64,000 nt of DNA from NCBI GenBank assembly GCA_001661515.1, contig LUVW01000018.1, forward strand, positions 330,177-394,176. The letters run 5' to 3'. Positions 1 to 12,500 of the stretch are shown in pieces. Numbering within the stretch: the stretch's first letter is position 1; the number at the start of each line of letters is the position of its first letter. The stretch is from Capniomyces stellatus (Eukaryota > Kickxellomycota > Harpellomycetes > Harpellales > Legeriomycetaceae). The notes beneath the pieces are model-generated. The model was not told where the DNA came from. It searched no databases and was given only the letters and a program-made list of their open reading frames with translations. A program made the translations under genes and the position numbers.

Positions 1-678
1 TGTTACAAAATGGTTGTAATTGACTTGTATTTTGTTCTCAGCAACAATAATCAAGCAAAAGCAGCAAAAATAAAAAAAGAAAGGCAATTTTTCTTTAAAA
101 AAAAAAAAGACGAGAAAAGAATGAAAAACACCAACATCAATCGTAATTGGTTGTATAATAGTCGAACAAGTAACCCAAATTGCAGGAGATTTTGCCGTTT
201 CAAGTAGTTTATCTTTTTGAATTGACACACTGAGCAGGGCTCGGAAATACTCGCCTCCCTCCCTCCCTCCCTCCCTCCCTCCCTCCCTCCCTCCCTCTCC
301 CCCCTCCCCAGCCATATTCTTGAAACAACGGCTGGGTTTAGTTTTAATTTTACGTTTACTTTTATTATTCCACAACAACCATGAGCTAATTGAAACTACG
401 ATATTAATAAATACACAAATGAATTTATGGCATACATCAGCAGGCAAACAGGACCACCCCAACCATTGGCATGTGATCAAACAAGCCTTCATATCCCAAG
501 AGTCAATCGGCACGAACTTCCGTCTTTCCTTCCTTTTTTCTTTTTTAATGGTTAACAAATAAATGATAGGATATATTTTTATTTTGGAATATTTAAAGTT
601 GAAAAAGGAAATAAAATTAAAATTAAAATCAAATCAAGAAGATAGAAAAAGGTAGTAGGGAAATATCTAAACATCCAG
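1..678. other. Gene-free stretch downstream of GlnRS
   Basis: I see no supportable gene here. The stretch holds A-rich runs, a CCCT microsatellite (listed separately) and short open frames without coding character. It is the downstream flank of the minus-strand glutaminyl-tRNA synthetase gene. Confidence 0.6.
253..297. repeat. (CCCT)n microsatellite
   Basis: About eleven uninterrupted copies of CCCT lie roughly 400 bases past the GlnRS stop codon. On the minus strand this reads as GGGA repeats, a sequence able in principle to form a G-quadruplex; that property is inferred from base composition only. Confidence 0.95.
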
Positions 679-3609
679 TTATGACTTGTTTGAATCTTCC
701 TTCAAAGTGACGATTCTGTTAAGAATGAATTTAGGCAGATTGTCGGGGTTTCCAACAATAGCCGAGTAATCCACAACGCCACCAGGAGCTGGTGAGCCAG
801 AAGAGGAAACAGACGCCCAGTCAACGTTGGAGAGGAGTGAGTCCTTGTCAACGCAAAAGTAGCCAGTTCTAAGAAATTGGAATCTCATATCCTCGCAGTT
901 CAAGCCCTTCGCAGACCCAGAGTTGTTGTTGATAAACTTGCTGACCAAGTCGAGGAACCCGGTTTCAATGATGGCGTTGTTCTTTACTTGCAAAGATTCA
1001 GGGTTGATGTCTTCCAAGTAGCCGCCTGGAATGACAGACTTGTCGTGTGGGTTGGAGTGCTTAAACAGCTGGTTGTAAATACGCACCTGGTCAAGCTTGA
1101 CTGGGGAGTTTCTGCTCTTGCAAACCGGAACCCACTGGATATACGTCTTGGGTTTTGGAATTGGCTTGCCGTCATAGCCATCTTCATATCTGCAGATCAG
1201 CTCGGTGACGTTTCCGACCTTGTCGCGGATCACAGATGTGCAAGTGATTGGGTGTTTGGCATACAGCAGACCTACGGTTTTCCCGGGAGCCAGTCTATAG
1301 TAGTCAGGCGAGTCGACCTGTCTGAAGTCAGAACTGTCGATGTACAGCTCGCTTGTGAATGGAATAGTGTGTGTTCCAAACGACGGGTCACGTGGTTTGA
1401 ATGGCACTTCCAGCTCCTCAATGGTGTCGTTAGCCATGTTCTCCAGGCGAACTCGAATAGGGTCAAGCACAGCCATTAGTCTGGGGGCATTGCTGTTTAG
1501 ACAGTCACGAACATGGTTTTCCAGTCTTGCAACTTCAATCGACGTGTTTGCTGTGGTCACTCCCAACTCGCGAACAAAACCGTTGATGGCATCGGCTGGG
1601 ACTCCTCTTCTCCTGAGTGCTGGGAGCGTATAGAGTCTTGGATCCTCCAGCGACGAAACTATACCGTTTTCCACCAGCTTGAGTAGTTTCCTCTTTGACA
1701 AAACCGTGTTTGTTATGTTTAGTCTTCCGTACTCCCACTGTACAGGTTTGTACACATCAACGGCGTCGCACAGCCAGTAGTACGACTTGCGCGACTGGGT
1801 AAACTCTGTTGTGCATAGCGAGTGAGTGATGTTTTCAATCGAGTCACACAGGCAATGTGCAAAGTCGTAGGTTGGGTATATGCACCACTTGTCTCCTGTA
1901 CGGTGATGTGTAGCGTACATAACTCTGTACGCAACCAAATCCCACATCTGTGGATTTCCATCCTCGAGGTCCATCTTCATTCTCAAAATCGTCTCCCCAG
2001 CTGCGTATCGCCCATTCTTCATCTTTTCAAACTCCTCCAGCGACTCCTCAACCGGTCTTGTCCTGTGCTCACACCCAAATCTTGGCCCCATGCTCTCGCC
2101 TCCTCTTTGCTCATGGATCTGCTCCCCTGTACAGTGACACGCGTATGCCAGTCCCTTCTTGATCATGTGGACCGCAAGCTCGTAAAGCTGGTCAAAGTAG
2201 TCTGACGCATACAAAATCTGCGCTGGCTCAAATCCAAGCCACGTGATCGCCTCCAAAATCGACCTTAGGTACTCCTCCTCTTCAGCCTCTGGGTTGGTGT
2301 CATCGTATCTTAGATTCGTTGTACCGTTGTGCGTCTTTGCATATCCAAAGTTCACATTGATCGCCTTGGCGTGTCCAATGTGCAGGTAGCCGTTTGGCTC
2401 TGGTGGGAATCGCGTTACAACTTTACCCCCTGTATACTTGATATGCGCCTTTCTTATTTCCTCGCTTATCTGTGGGTTCTCCCCTGGCTTATGCAGTCGG
2501 CTTATATCTCCTTCACCAAACATGCCCTCAAGCGATGCTGGCTTGTACTCCATGCTCTTTTCGGCTACTCCTGCCTTTTTCTTATCATCTTTCTTGTCCC
2601 CATCATTCGCCTTGTCTGCTTTGCCCGCTTTTGGTCCTTTTTTCCCTTTTCCTTTCCCTGCCACATCCCTCTCATCTTTTGGTCCTATAATCGATAATAC
2701 CCCCGTCTCTAATTCCTCCTTCACTTTTTCAGCTCGTGCCCATCTAAGCTCTGGGATCTGTCTTATTTTGCTCAAAAATGGCCCCAAGGTTCTGTATCTA
2801 TCCGTCTCCAATTGCTCCTTATTCTCTTCCAAAAACTCTTTTACCGCCTTGCTAACCTCCTCGTCGCTTACAGAAACACCTATTATCCCCAATACACTTT
2901 AGTTACTTTCTCGATCCAATTTGATTCAACTAAACTGTTTTTCTCACTCTCTTCCTCTCCGCAAAAATGTTATTCAATGTAAAAGCCCTTAATCATCCTC
3001 CCCATAATTCTATTTTTAACATTGCTTGTCCCAAATCCTTACTCATCGTTTTCATAAATCACTACGTTTAACTTTTTTTTAATATCCTCCCACTTACCAA
3101 CTCCGCAAAATACTTTATATTCTTCGTTCTTTTCCTCTGGATTGTTCCCTTTACAAAACTTGAGTGCCTCTAAACATTTCATTTCATTTCACAGTTTCAA
3201 TTTAGTCCTGTTTACCTTCATTTTTTAAATATACTATATACCAAGTGTATATGCTATCCCGCTAAAACCAAAACATCATCGTTGTTCCCCCCCCCCCTCT
3301 AGACATCAGGGTAAACCATTTGTGTTAGTTACCTGTTAATTGATCTCCGGTTTTCAAATTTCCAACAGTGATCTCTTTAATCAAAAACTCTTGATATAAC
3401 TTGGATTCGGCTGTAATCGTAGTTGCAAGCTTATATAACAATACTCCCGAAGTCTTGTTAATCTCAACTCCTACTTTTTCTGCTGAAGTCAATGTCTCCA
3501 ACAACAGAGGTGCCAACTTGGCGTTTTTTGCACTTTCAAGTGCCTTTTCTGCTGTCAGGCCTAGCTTTTCAAACTCTTTTGACAGTTTCTCGACTGAATC
3601 TGCTGACAT
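679..3609 (-). CDS. GLN4: Glutaminyl-tRNA synthetase, cytosolic (3 exons, 849 aa)
   Basis: The enzyme charges tRNA-Gln with glutamine in the cytosol. The model joins 3609..3333, 3169..3098 and 2879..679 (2550 bases, 849 residues); all three junctions keep frame with GT donors and AG acceptors. Exons 1 and 2 supply the eukaryotic N-terminal tRNA-binding domain (GVLLYKLA and YKVFCGVG segments), which a simple open-frame scan would miss. A Lys-rich linker lies near residues 190-218. The catalytic class I core follows, with PPEPNGYLHIGHAK around 277-290 and the KMSKS-type loop VLSKRKL around 509. The C-terminal anticodon-binding beta-barrels end in TLKEDSNKS. Length and motif order match human QARS1. 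The long frame could also begin at a TTG at 2892, but this lacks the N-terminal domain, so I prefer the ATG at 3609. Confidence 0.96.
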
Positions 3610-5414
3610 TCTAATAATTTAATCGTTTCTTTTTAATTTGAATTTACTTTTATATTCTTATAAACACTTTTTCTTTCTTTTTGACTCTAGATCCTTTTTT
3701 AATAAGCAACCTACTTTCAGGATTTTAATGGTTTTGGAAGGATCAAATAAAATATAATAAAGGAGTAATCGATTTTATCACACGCTTACTTCTATTTTAC
3801 TTGCTTTAGGATCGGGTATATAAATCTCTTTGTTGCTTTTTGAAAAGAAAATTGGTATTCAGATGTTTTTCTTACTTTCGATATTTATAGCAAGGTTGAT
3901 TTTGATGTTGCTGGTTTTCTTTTGGTTTTAATTCGATTTTAATTTTTAATTTTTAATTTTTTTTTACTCGTTTTTTATTTACTTTTCTTAGCCTATTGAC
4001 AAAACTGGCGGGTTTTTTTTTTCTTAGAAATAAAACTGGCGGGATTTAACTTTGGAATTCTTAGTAAACAAAGCAAAAAAAATATCCTTATTAATAATTA
4101 TCACAACACCTCACAATCAGACTTTGTCGATTCAATGAGCTTGAATTGTCAATTATTTTTTTTCTTTGTGATTACTCTTTACTATCTGACCTCAATCAAA
4201 GCAAATCTTTTTTTCTTATTCGGAACTTCATTTTATTTCTTTGAAAAATACAGCTCTTTAGCCAATTGCTTTACTCTATTAATGACTAACTTTGCATATA
4301 TGGCAACCGATTCAGTTTTTGAATATAACAATTCGATAAATAGTCTACTAATTTTAGCCCATTTCCATTAATCTCCACGCAATCCATGGATCAAAGCTAA
4401 AACGAGCAGTCTATTTTACTAAAATGTGGGCACATTTAGAACTCGGTAGCTCAACTTTATTTGTATTTGGTGTTACTATACACATCTCAGTTTGAAAATG
4501 CAAAATGCAAATACCAGACAGTGTTCTTTATAATTAAAATAATATGTGCTATTGAGGCCTTAATTATACAAACGACATGACACTAAACAACTTGATTAAT
4601 AAACACCCGTGATTATGACACAACATTCATCACCCACGCGTTTAGAAATTGACACTGATTCAAGGTGGTGTTTTCTTGGATCCTTATCCTAGCGCTGGTC
4701 ATGAGAACACTTGGAATCTTAAATCCCTTGAATGTGTACTATAATATAAAGCAGCAACAAAGCCCCTTAATCCATTAAGAACCAACAACAATTTTCTTTT
4801 TTTATTGATATTAACCACAGCACTTTTCATTGTCAAAGAAATAAATAAAAATATTGATTTAAATAAACCCCCCCCCCATTGGCATTGACTTTTGAGATAT
4901 ATAGTTGTTTGGTTTATTTATGTATATGTTTTGACACGCAAGCATTCAGATGCTGCAGTTTGGCGCTATGTTTTATACGTTGATCACAATTGGCTCGTCT
5001 AAGCATGGGCCATACAAAAACAAAAGTTGCATCCAAATGACGCAGAGAGGTTTTTTATCTATAATGCAAAACATTGCTTCAAGCAAGAGGTCTCGAAACT
5101 CAAGTAACAATGTCTATAATAAAAAAATAAAAATAGGGCGATCAAATAATAGCCAAAAAACAACTCTTTGGCGCTTGTCATTTTTTTGTTGTCAACAAGG
5201 CGCAGTAAACCTTGAAATAGGTGAAACGTATTTAATTATTTTGAGCCAAAAATGAGAGTTTAAGCCATTGTTCAGTAAAACCCAAGTGAAAGTCAAAGGG
5301 CATAATTAACATAATTGGATTTGTTTTTGACCACATTTTGTCTGCCCTGCATTTCGTTCCTTCCCCCCCTTCAAACTTCAACTATAACACACTGTTATAA
5401 ACATCATTGCAAAA
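3610..5414. other. Intergenic, GlnRS upstream region
   Basis: About 1.8 kb of AT-rich DNA upstream of the divergent GlnRS gene. It contains a 12-base direct repeat resembling an E2F/MCB box (listed separately). The open frames seen, such as 4950-5255, have no recognisable protein character. Confidence 0.5.
4001..4043. promoter_or_regulatory. Paired AAAACTGGCGGG boxes, E2F-like
   Basis: The 12-mer AAAACTGGCGGG occurs at 4001-4012 and again at 4032-4043, in the same orientation 31 bases apart, about 400 bases upstream of the GlnRS start. The core GGCGGG preceded by pyrimidine resembles E2F/DP or MCB-type cell-cycle sites. The repeat is seen directly; a regulatory role is inference. Confidence 0.3.
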
Positions 5415-6155
5415 ATGTCTTTATCAACCGTTATTGCCAAAGTTAGTATGTGAAGTTGGCAAACAAAATGATAAACGTGTCAAGACTAAATCGAATTTGG
5501 ATTTGTTGGCATTATGAGTCGATACTGATACAAGCACATTGCGAGAAGACCCACGCTAACTTGGTTCCTGTGATTTTTTTATTAGCTCTTATATTATTTT
5601 CAGTGTTATACTATTATTGCGCTCTGTAGTCCAAACAAACCAGTGAGGAAATTATGATATTGCCACCTTGATTCTAAATTAAACCCAATTCAACATAGGA
5701 AGGGGATAGCGGAAGTTGGTAAGTTGGTCCTTGGTGTTTAAAAAATGTTGCTTTATGCTAAAACAATGATTCGACAAAGCAGACTTTATAAATTCAATGT
5801 TCATGCAGTTCACATGAGAAGCTCAATAATGGGATTTTCTAAACCATCAAGTCCACTGAACAGACCTATCAACGCACAACAGCATAACATTGTGCAAATG
5901 ATCAATCAAGCTGTTTCAAGTATCACTTGATTAACAGCTCTATTTTTTTTTCTGCTTATGATACAAATTAACTACGATTTCAGGCTTTCAACTACCAAAT
6001 CACAAGCAAAAAAATTTGGAAAACTTTGCAAACATTTTTTGCTTTTGGATCAAGTGCCAGGAATAAACGTATTAAGAGCACCCAAGCAAAGTCGTTCCAA
6101 CAAGCTTAACCGTTATAACAAAATATGGCAAAAGGTTTATGAAACCACTATTTAA
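5415..6155 (+). CDS. Small unrecognised spliced gene (3 exons, about 72 aa)
   Basis: I do not recognise the product. The proposed model is 5415..5441, 5699..5718 and 5984..6155, which keeps frame (219 bases). Exon 1 encodes MSLSTVIAK and ends at a GTTAGT donor. Exon 2 is a 20-base segment between an ATAG acceptor and a strong GTAAGT donor. Exon 3 follows an ATTAAC branch-like sequence and TTTCAG, and encodes a basic tail ending in WQKVYETTI. The product is basic and lacks a clear membrane segment. Its small size and the spacing around a TTK motif faintly recall mitochondrial ribosomal protein bL33m, but I do not claim that. An alternative middle exon with acceptors at 5584 or 5602 is possible. 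An open frame at 5745-5930 would then lie inside the intron. Confidence 0.4.
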
Positions 6156-6386
6156 GCACTAACAGCTACATATGAACTAATAACAGAAACTGCAACCTCC
6201 CCCCCCAATAAAATGTAGTTATAAAAATACAATGAAGAAAGAAAAATAAAAAGTGTGCATGTTTAGCTTTTTTTCTAAATATGTTTAAATAGTCGTGGAA
6301 TCCGCTTTGAAAAAGCATTTTTGAATTCCTAAATTCTCCAAGATAAAAATAAAACTAGTGATTTAAAAGATATTCAATCAAGCAAA

Positions 6387-7012
6387 ATGGAACAAAAAGA
6401 GGCAAATATTTCAATCAAGGAAAGGTGCAAGAACCTCCAGCCAAAGCTCCAGAACCGCCCTACAATGACCGAAATGGAGCAAAGGAATATAATTTATGGT
6501 AAATATGCTGATAACCAGCACTAGCTGTGGAGATAGTGTATCCCATATAGTAATACTGGCGGGCTCAATGAAACGCCTGGGGCTGACACAGACTTTGTAT
6601 CGACAGCATTACTAACATAGAATAATTGTAAATACCCTGACAAATAGACACCAAGGTAGCCCCAGCACTGCAGAGCACAATGCACGAGCTTGAAAAAAGA
6701 AGGATCAGTGATACTTTGGAAAGAAAGCTTGAAAATAGACCAGCTCGCGGTGAGCTCATTGACCACCACATCTTAAAAGGTAACCATGCTACCACTTAAG
6801 TGACATTTTTGGTCACTACAAGCAAGCAAGTAGCAGCTTTTTTATTTTCAACTTGGCATTGGCCATCCTTGACACATTGGTTTTTATAAGATCTAGGCTT
6901 TTGCTATTGGCTTTACTAACAAGCAGTTTTTCGGAGTTTACTAACGAGTTTTACTTTGGCTTTCTGACTTATTCTTGGGTATTTAGAGAACGAAGAGATC
7001 TACTTTTTGTGA
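6387..7012 (+). CDS. RPEL-repeat protein, small fungal type (3 exons, 89 aa)
   Basis: RPEL motifs bind monomeric actin in animal MRTF and Phactr proteins; small fungal proteins with two motifs are known, but their role is unclear to me. The model is 6387..6498, 6648..6779 and 6987..7012, in frame and 89 residues long. The first repeat contains KLQNRPTMTEMEQRNI (residues about 21-36). The second contains LERKLENRPARGELIDHHIL and ends near residue 80. The linker DTKVAPALQSTMHELEKRR matches the spacing seen between adjacent RPEL motifs. Exon 3 codes only for a short acidic end before TGA, and ACTAAC branch sequences precede its acceptor. The first repeat has EM where the name-giving EL normally sits. 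The gene is convergent with EMC5, with only about 290 bases between the stop codons. Confidence 0.8.
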
Positions 7013-7298
7013 TGAAGGCATGTTCACTGAGCTATTTTTACACAAGCATCAGTACTATTCATGGCACCCGTAAAACCCGTGTCCATAGTATAACACACAG
7101 CAGGTCCATTGTGTGTGTGATGATAGATATAATATACGCCATTGTATTTTTACAACAAGTCGGTACACACTGGTTTTACAACCTCCCCTCCCCCCTCTTG
7201 AAGCTTTGAAAGTGTGTGCTGCTTTGATTAATTTTTATTTATTATGAATACACAACCAAGGGAAAAGTACTTTTTGAACGGAATAAACATATAAAAGA

Positions 7299-8096
7299 TT
7301 ATTTGGATTTTTTGAAAGCAATGTGAGACTCTCTGTGGTTGAAGCTGGTAAAGCTAGGTACCGAGAATATACCGTCCATTGTGCTATTGATAAAATTGAA
7401 GCATGTTTTTGGTATCACAGTTAGTATGTGTCCCAAACCATTGCTCTTTGTCAAGCCTGGGATAAACCAGCACAAGTAGGAAAAAAAAACAAAAATGCAC
7501 TTGAAGGCAGACTTACTATTGCTTCAGCTCCGTGGATAGCAGAATATCCTTAAAGGGGTCAATGTAAAATACACCTCCAATTATCGAAGTCAGTAAACCA
7601 AAAATCGTTTCAATCTTAATCTAAAATTCATGTAATTAATGTGTAAACAGTTTGATTTGCTAGGCAGTAAAATGAAGTATAACATTTAGACTAGCGGTTA
7701 TGAATATTAATAAAAATCTTACATCGAATGGCAGCTTGAAGGCTTCGTTGTCAATTCCGAGATTCTTAGAGTGCAAAACATCTATTAAATCCAAACAGAA
7801 TAGATTGAAACGTTGAAAGGGTCAGAAAGATTGCGGATTTTAAACAAAAGAATAAAAGACAAAGATGGGGTTTTAATAAGAGTATTCGACAAATACTAAA
7901 AGGTTTAGATAAATGAGTACTCTTGAAAGAATACTTTAATCTAGATTGACCTTAAACAGTGGCAATAAAAACGAGAATAAATCTAAACAAACTTGCCAAA
8001 TCTACACTTACATTCTCTGGCTGAATATCCGGAATGGAACAAGATGATTACTCCAGAAATCAACAAGACCAGACTTAAAGAACTTCTAATGCTCAT
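7299..8096 (-). CDS. EMC5: ER membrane protein complex subunit 5 (4 exons, 110 aa)
   Basis: Emc5 (MMGT1 in animals) is a core membrane subunit of the EMC, which inserts tail-anchored and multipass proteins into the ER membrane. The model joins 8096..8012, 7781..7723, 7620..7517 and 7383..7299 (333 bases, 110 residues) with GT-AG introns of 230, 102 and 133 bases, the last with an ACTAAC branch point. The first transmembrane helix (about residues 6-24) is followed by HSGYSARE. LPFDIKIETI and a second helix come next, then FKDILLSTELKQ. The last exon has SFTSFNHRES, matching the conserved SFYVFNHR end of MMGT1. No exon is long enough to stand out in an open-frame scan. Confidence 0.92.
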
Positions 8097-9562
8097 TTCG
8101 TACTTGATCGCTTGCGTTTTTATTTAAAAAAAATTAAAAGTAGATCGGGACGGGTGGGAGTCAGGAGAGGTTTAACCAAAGCTAGACTAAAATTGTTATT
8201 TCAAATCCAAAGTTAAAATTGAAGCACGAACAGGAACGGATTTGTGCAAGGAATCAGCAAATAGTTTTGAATTGTATCACTAAAAAAAACAGCGACTAGT
8301 TTTACTAGGAGAAAAAAACTAAAAGAAAAATTAAAATAGGAGAGCAGATATGAAAGTAAATAAGAATAGGCGAATCACCTGCCATTTTATCGACTATTAG
8401 CTGAGTTGCAATTTCATGAGTAACTCTCAAAATAGTTATCATCAATGTTCACTATCATTGAATCATCCTACAGATATGTATGCAGCGTTTTTGGACAAGC
8501 CACCTTTACCAACTAGAAATAGCTGAAGTACATATTCCCTCAACTTAAAGCTGTGTATTGGTTAGGTATAAAAGCAGACTAACAGTCATATATGTCCGGC
8601 CGAAACATGTAAGACAAGGCGAAACATTGGATAGCTGGTCAAGCCAGCTAAACTTGTCATAGTCTGTAGTTGTGGTAAAAGGAATGAAACTCAATCAGTG
8701 CAAGAAGGCTTATGATTGAACAGCGAGCGTGGATTAGCGGGAAATGGGTCGAGATTACAATCAACGACAAAATTGTCAACGGCAGACAAACAGAGCTGGG
8801 GAGAAGTAGGGGGCGATGGTAAAGGAATGAGAGGTGGATCCTCGTGTGATTTCAAGCAAGTCAAGTTTTTAACCAATGCCTGTGATTATTTTTTTTTGCT
8901 TTCAGCCTTCAGCTTTCAACTTCAACACCAATTTTTTTTTCCAATAGGAATAACCCCATTTCTATTTTTAGGTACTCAATTTTATTACAAATTAAGGAAA
9001 ACTTTATTACAAATGCAAACATAAAAGCAAAAAAAGTGTAAACAAGCTTGACGAAAATAAGACACTGAAAAGCCTGTTTTGGAGAAAAAAAAGCTGTGAA
9101 AAAATAAACACAAACACACACGAAATCCAAACATTCCCAAGCATACTTGTAAATTTCAGAAACTTTACATTGCAGAGTAAGACAAGGATAAGGCAGCAAC
9201 AGAGCAACAAAGCATCTAGAATACGCAATCAATCACGAAATTGATACATGGATGACAAGATTGGAAAAATAAACAGCAAAAGTAGCACTCGGACACACAA
9301 AATAAATGTGTTTTTGAGGTAAACAAGGTACAGTACAGTCAATAACGAGCTTGGTCAAAAGAACACGAGTGTCAGTCAAAGCAGGCGAGGAAAAGGAGGG
9401 ATAGGTTCGAGAAAGGGCAATACATAAGCAAATATAAAAAAATTAACCAAAAACAGCTGAACATTGGAACGGGGTAAAAGCAAGAGGAGACTAAAAAGGG
9501 CAATAGGACAAAAAGCAGGAAACAAAACAAAAAAAAAGTAAAAGCAAAAGCAAAAGGACAGG
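8097..9562. other. Intergenic, shared upstream region of EMC5 and FHIP
   Basis: This divergent region holds no gene I can support. From about 9230 to the FHIP start the plus strand becomes strikingly purine-rich (runs such as AAAAGCAAAAGCAAAAGG), consistent with a long 5' leader for FHIP. The leader interpretation is inference. Confidence 0.5.
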
Positions 9563-12500
9563 ATGGAGTATTTTTCAAACCTAACGCGCAAGTTGGGAAA
9601 AGCCAAAAAGGAATTGCCGACCGGGGCTAATAGCGTAGCCAAGCTGGAAAAGGCGTGGCAAAATATACTGAAAACACATGCTCATCATATTGTACAGCAA
9701 GACACCTATGTGACGCGTACGCAGATACCAGAATTGCTAAAGGGGCTGACAGATTTGATAGTCCAGGAAGAGATTAAGCGGTTTGATACAGAAGATGCAA
9801 TAACGGGGATGTGCATGGAGTTTATTTTAAGAAGAAATATTCTGAGCCACTTGGTAGAAATAGCAGAGCAGGATAGGCCTCGGGGATTTAGATGCGAGGT
9901 GATGAAGTCGATATCCAACCTGGTAAACTTGCTGGACGAAGGATTTTTGGTGCACAAAAGCGTGCATGACCCTATTCTTTATATCTTCAGAACGTATACA
10001 GAACCACCAAGAGTAAGAAGCGATTCAGTTAATGGTGGGATTGGAAGTAGAAACAGTCGATTGAGCACGAGCAGCTTGAGCAAGAAGACAAAGGGCGAAA
10101 ACATGGCTTCTGAGGCGGGGGGTAAAGAAGACGCGAGATCATTGGGCCAGACAAACGCAGGCAAGGGGGGCGCGCAAGCTAAAGGGAGTATACTGGGGCA
10201 GCGTGGGTGGACGCCAGGAGTTGAGATATGGCTGTCAAATGGACCGGAGAGAGAGGTGTGGGAGAGAAAACAGCTGTTGCTTCAGCAAGAGGATTTGGTG
10301 GAGCTGATGTATATAGTAAGTAGCAAGATCCACGGGTTTCCAGCGCTGTTAAACATATTTTTCTTTGACAAGACGTGGAAAGAAAACTTTACACCACAAG
10401 ACTTGTCACCGAGGCTAAGCGCAGAAATTGAATCGGGTGAAAATGGAAATGGAAATGGATATACAAAGGTGGGTGCAAGGGGTGGGTTAGAAGGGCTAGA
10501 GAGTGGAAGGGGTAACGAGGCAGTTAAGAGGCGAAGCCCGAGTAAGCAGCGGGAGGTTATGGACCTGGACAAAGTACAGAGGTTTGAGTTCAACCTGTTT
10601 AAAAACCTGTTGAGGTTTATTCACATAGAGGGGCAGACGGGAGATTATTCGAGAACAGCGCTGCTGTTTTTATTGGAGTTGGTTGACTCGAGCAAAGTCA
10701 ACGAAACACCAAGCCCGAACTGCGGAATCAAAAAGAGCGGAACGTTGAGTAGTGGTGGGGAGTTGGGGTATGCATCGGCGATAGAAAAGTATATAATTGA
10801 GCAGAGTGGATTTGAATCAGCCATTTCGGCGAGTATTGGTGCGATTTACTCGCAGCTGCCACGGAGGGTGTGTTTGGGAGGTAAGAGAACGAGTGTAGTT
10901 CCAAGACAAGGTAGCCAATACTCGGTTGATTTCCAGAGTGCAGCAGAGGGAAGTATAAACTCAAGCTACACGAATGGGCGGGTGGACTTTATGGACATTG
11001 TGAATGTGCAAAGCTTGGACTTTCAAGGGGCAATGAAATCGTTTGTCCAGATGCTCGAGTTTGTGCAAGACGTGTGCTACCGTACACCATCGACGAAAAT
11101 CAGAAGGGTGTTGCTGCAGAATATTCATGATCATTTTCTGGTTACTGTGTTTTACCCGAGCATACTAGAAAGTAGTGATGTGGATGGGAGCAGCGTAGGG
11201 GTGATGATATACTTTGAGTCGATGCTAAGGGTTATTAAACACCCAGAGTTGGGTAGAATGGTAATGGAGTTTCTGGTGGATGAAAAGAGCGACAGGGCAT
11301 TGGAGCTTGAGGGCGGTGCAAGCAGCAGCAGCAGTAGCAGCATGAGAAACAAGGCTGCTAACAATAACAAACTTATTATTATTAAAAAGAACCGAGCAGA
11401 CTTACCATTCACGCTGAAGGATCTGATTTGCACAAATATCCAGCCTGCTGCATCGGCAGACGCAATACTGTCGGCACTGAAGCTGCTAAGGACAGTGCTG
11501 TTGAGGTGGTGTCCATTGGCGGGTTCGCTGATAGAGACCGAGGAGGAGGAGCCATCTGGGGCTTCATATAGCTGGCTGGCAAACCACACAGTTGCGATTG
11601 AGGTGCATAGACGCGAGCTTGAGATGTATGGCGAGCTGATAGGGAATTTGGAGCACGGAAAAAAGAGTAAAACGCACAGTCGACTGGGAGCAAACAGGGA
11701 GTCATCTGGCATACAGAATGGACTATCAAAGCAGGTACTGGATGACAATGGCAACAAGCTAAGCGTCCAAACAACCAAGAAACGGCCAAGCAAGTCAGAA
11801 ATGGAGTCGCTGCACATACCATGGGCAATTTCGGACAAGGGTAATGAGGACGCGAAAGACGTGAAGACCTCTGGCGAAACCTGCGAAACAAGCGAGTCTG
11901 ATGACAACGTGAGCCTGCACGAGGTCAAGAAAATGATCTACTTGAGCAGGAAAGAGGAACTGGCTGTAAGCCAAAGCAAAATAATGTTCCAAGGACTTGA
12001 CTCGTACTTGGAGGACGCAGCACGCCGCAATAGAGACCACAAGAGAGTGCATTTGCATGTTGTGAGAGGAATGGTTGACAGTCAGGTGGCCAGCCCAGGC
12101 CCAAACATAGACACACAGTCTAAAGTTATTAGCGATTTTAACCTGGAAGGCACAGTTGGGGAATCTGGGGTAAAACGTGGGGACCGCAGCCTGGGTGAGC
12201 CAGGACTAATTGGGTCCATAAAGAATCAAGGCTCAAGCACAATATCGTTGCCGTCGAAGGCAAAGAATTATTCAGAGACACAGAGTATGTTCAGTAGTGG
12301 GTCGACAATGGTAGCAGGTATCAAAAAGGCTAAAGCGCCTTCTGAAGAAGTAAGAGATCCAAAAAATCAACTAAAAAACTCGTATCTGGACTCTCAAAAT
12401 GCTGGAAAGAGCCATATCCATTCAAATACAGGGGTTAGGAAAATTATCAAGCCGTCAGACTCGTTGATGAGAAACCTGTTGACCTTGCTAAGCAAGTTTT

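Noticed and set aside
679..2892. GlnRS as a single-exon gene starting at TTG 2892
   Set aside because: It lacks the N-terminal domain and has no ATG until far inside. Two upstream exons (3169..3098 and 3333..3609) restore the domain in frame.
5745..5930. 61-codon frame with presequence-like start
   Set aside because: It has no in-frame join to the downstream exon at phase 2 and lies inside the better-supported intron of the 5415-6155 model.
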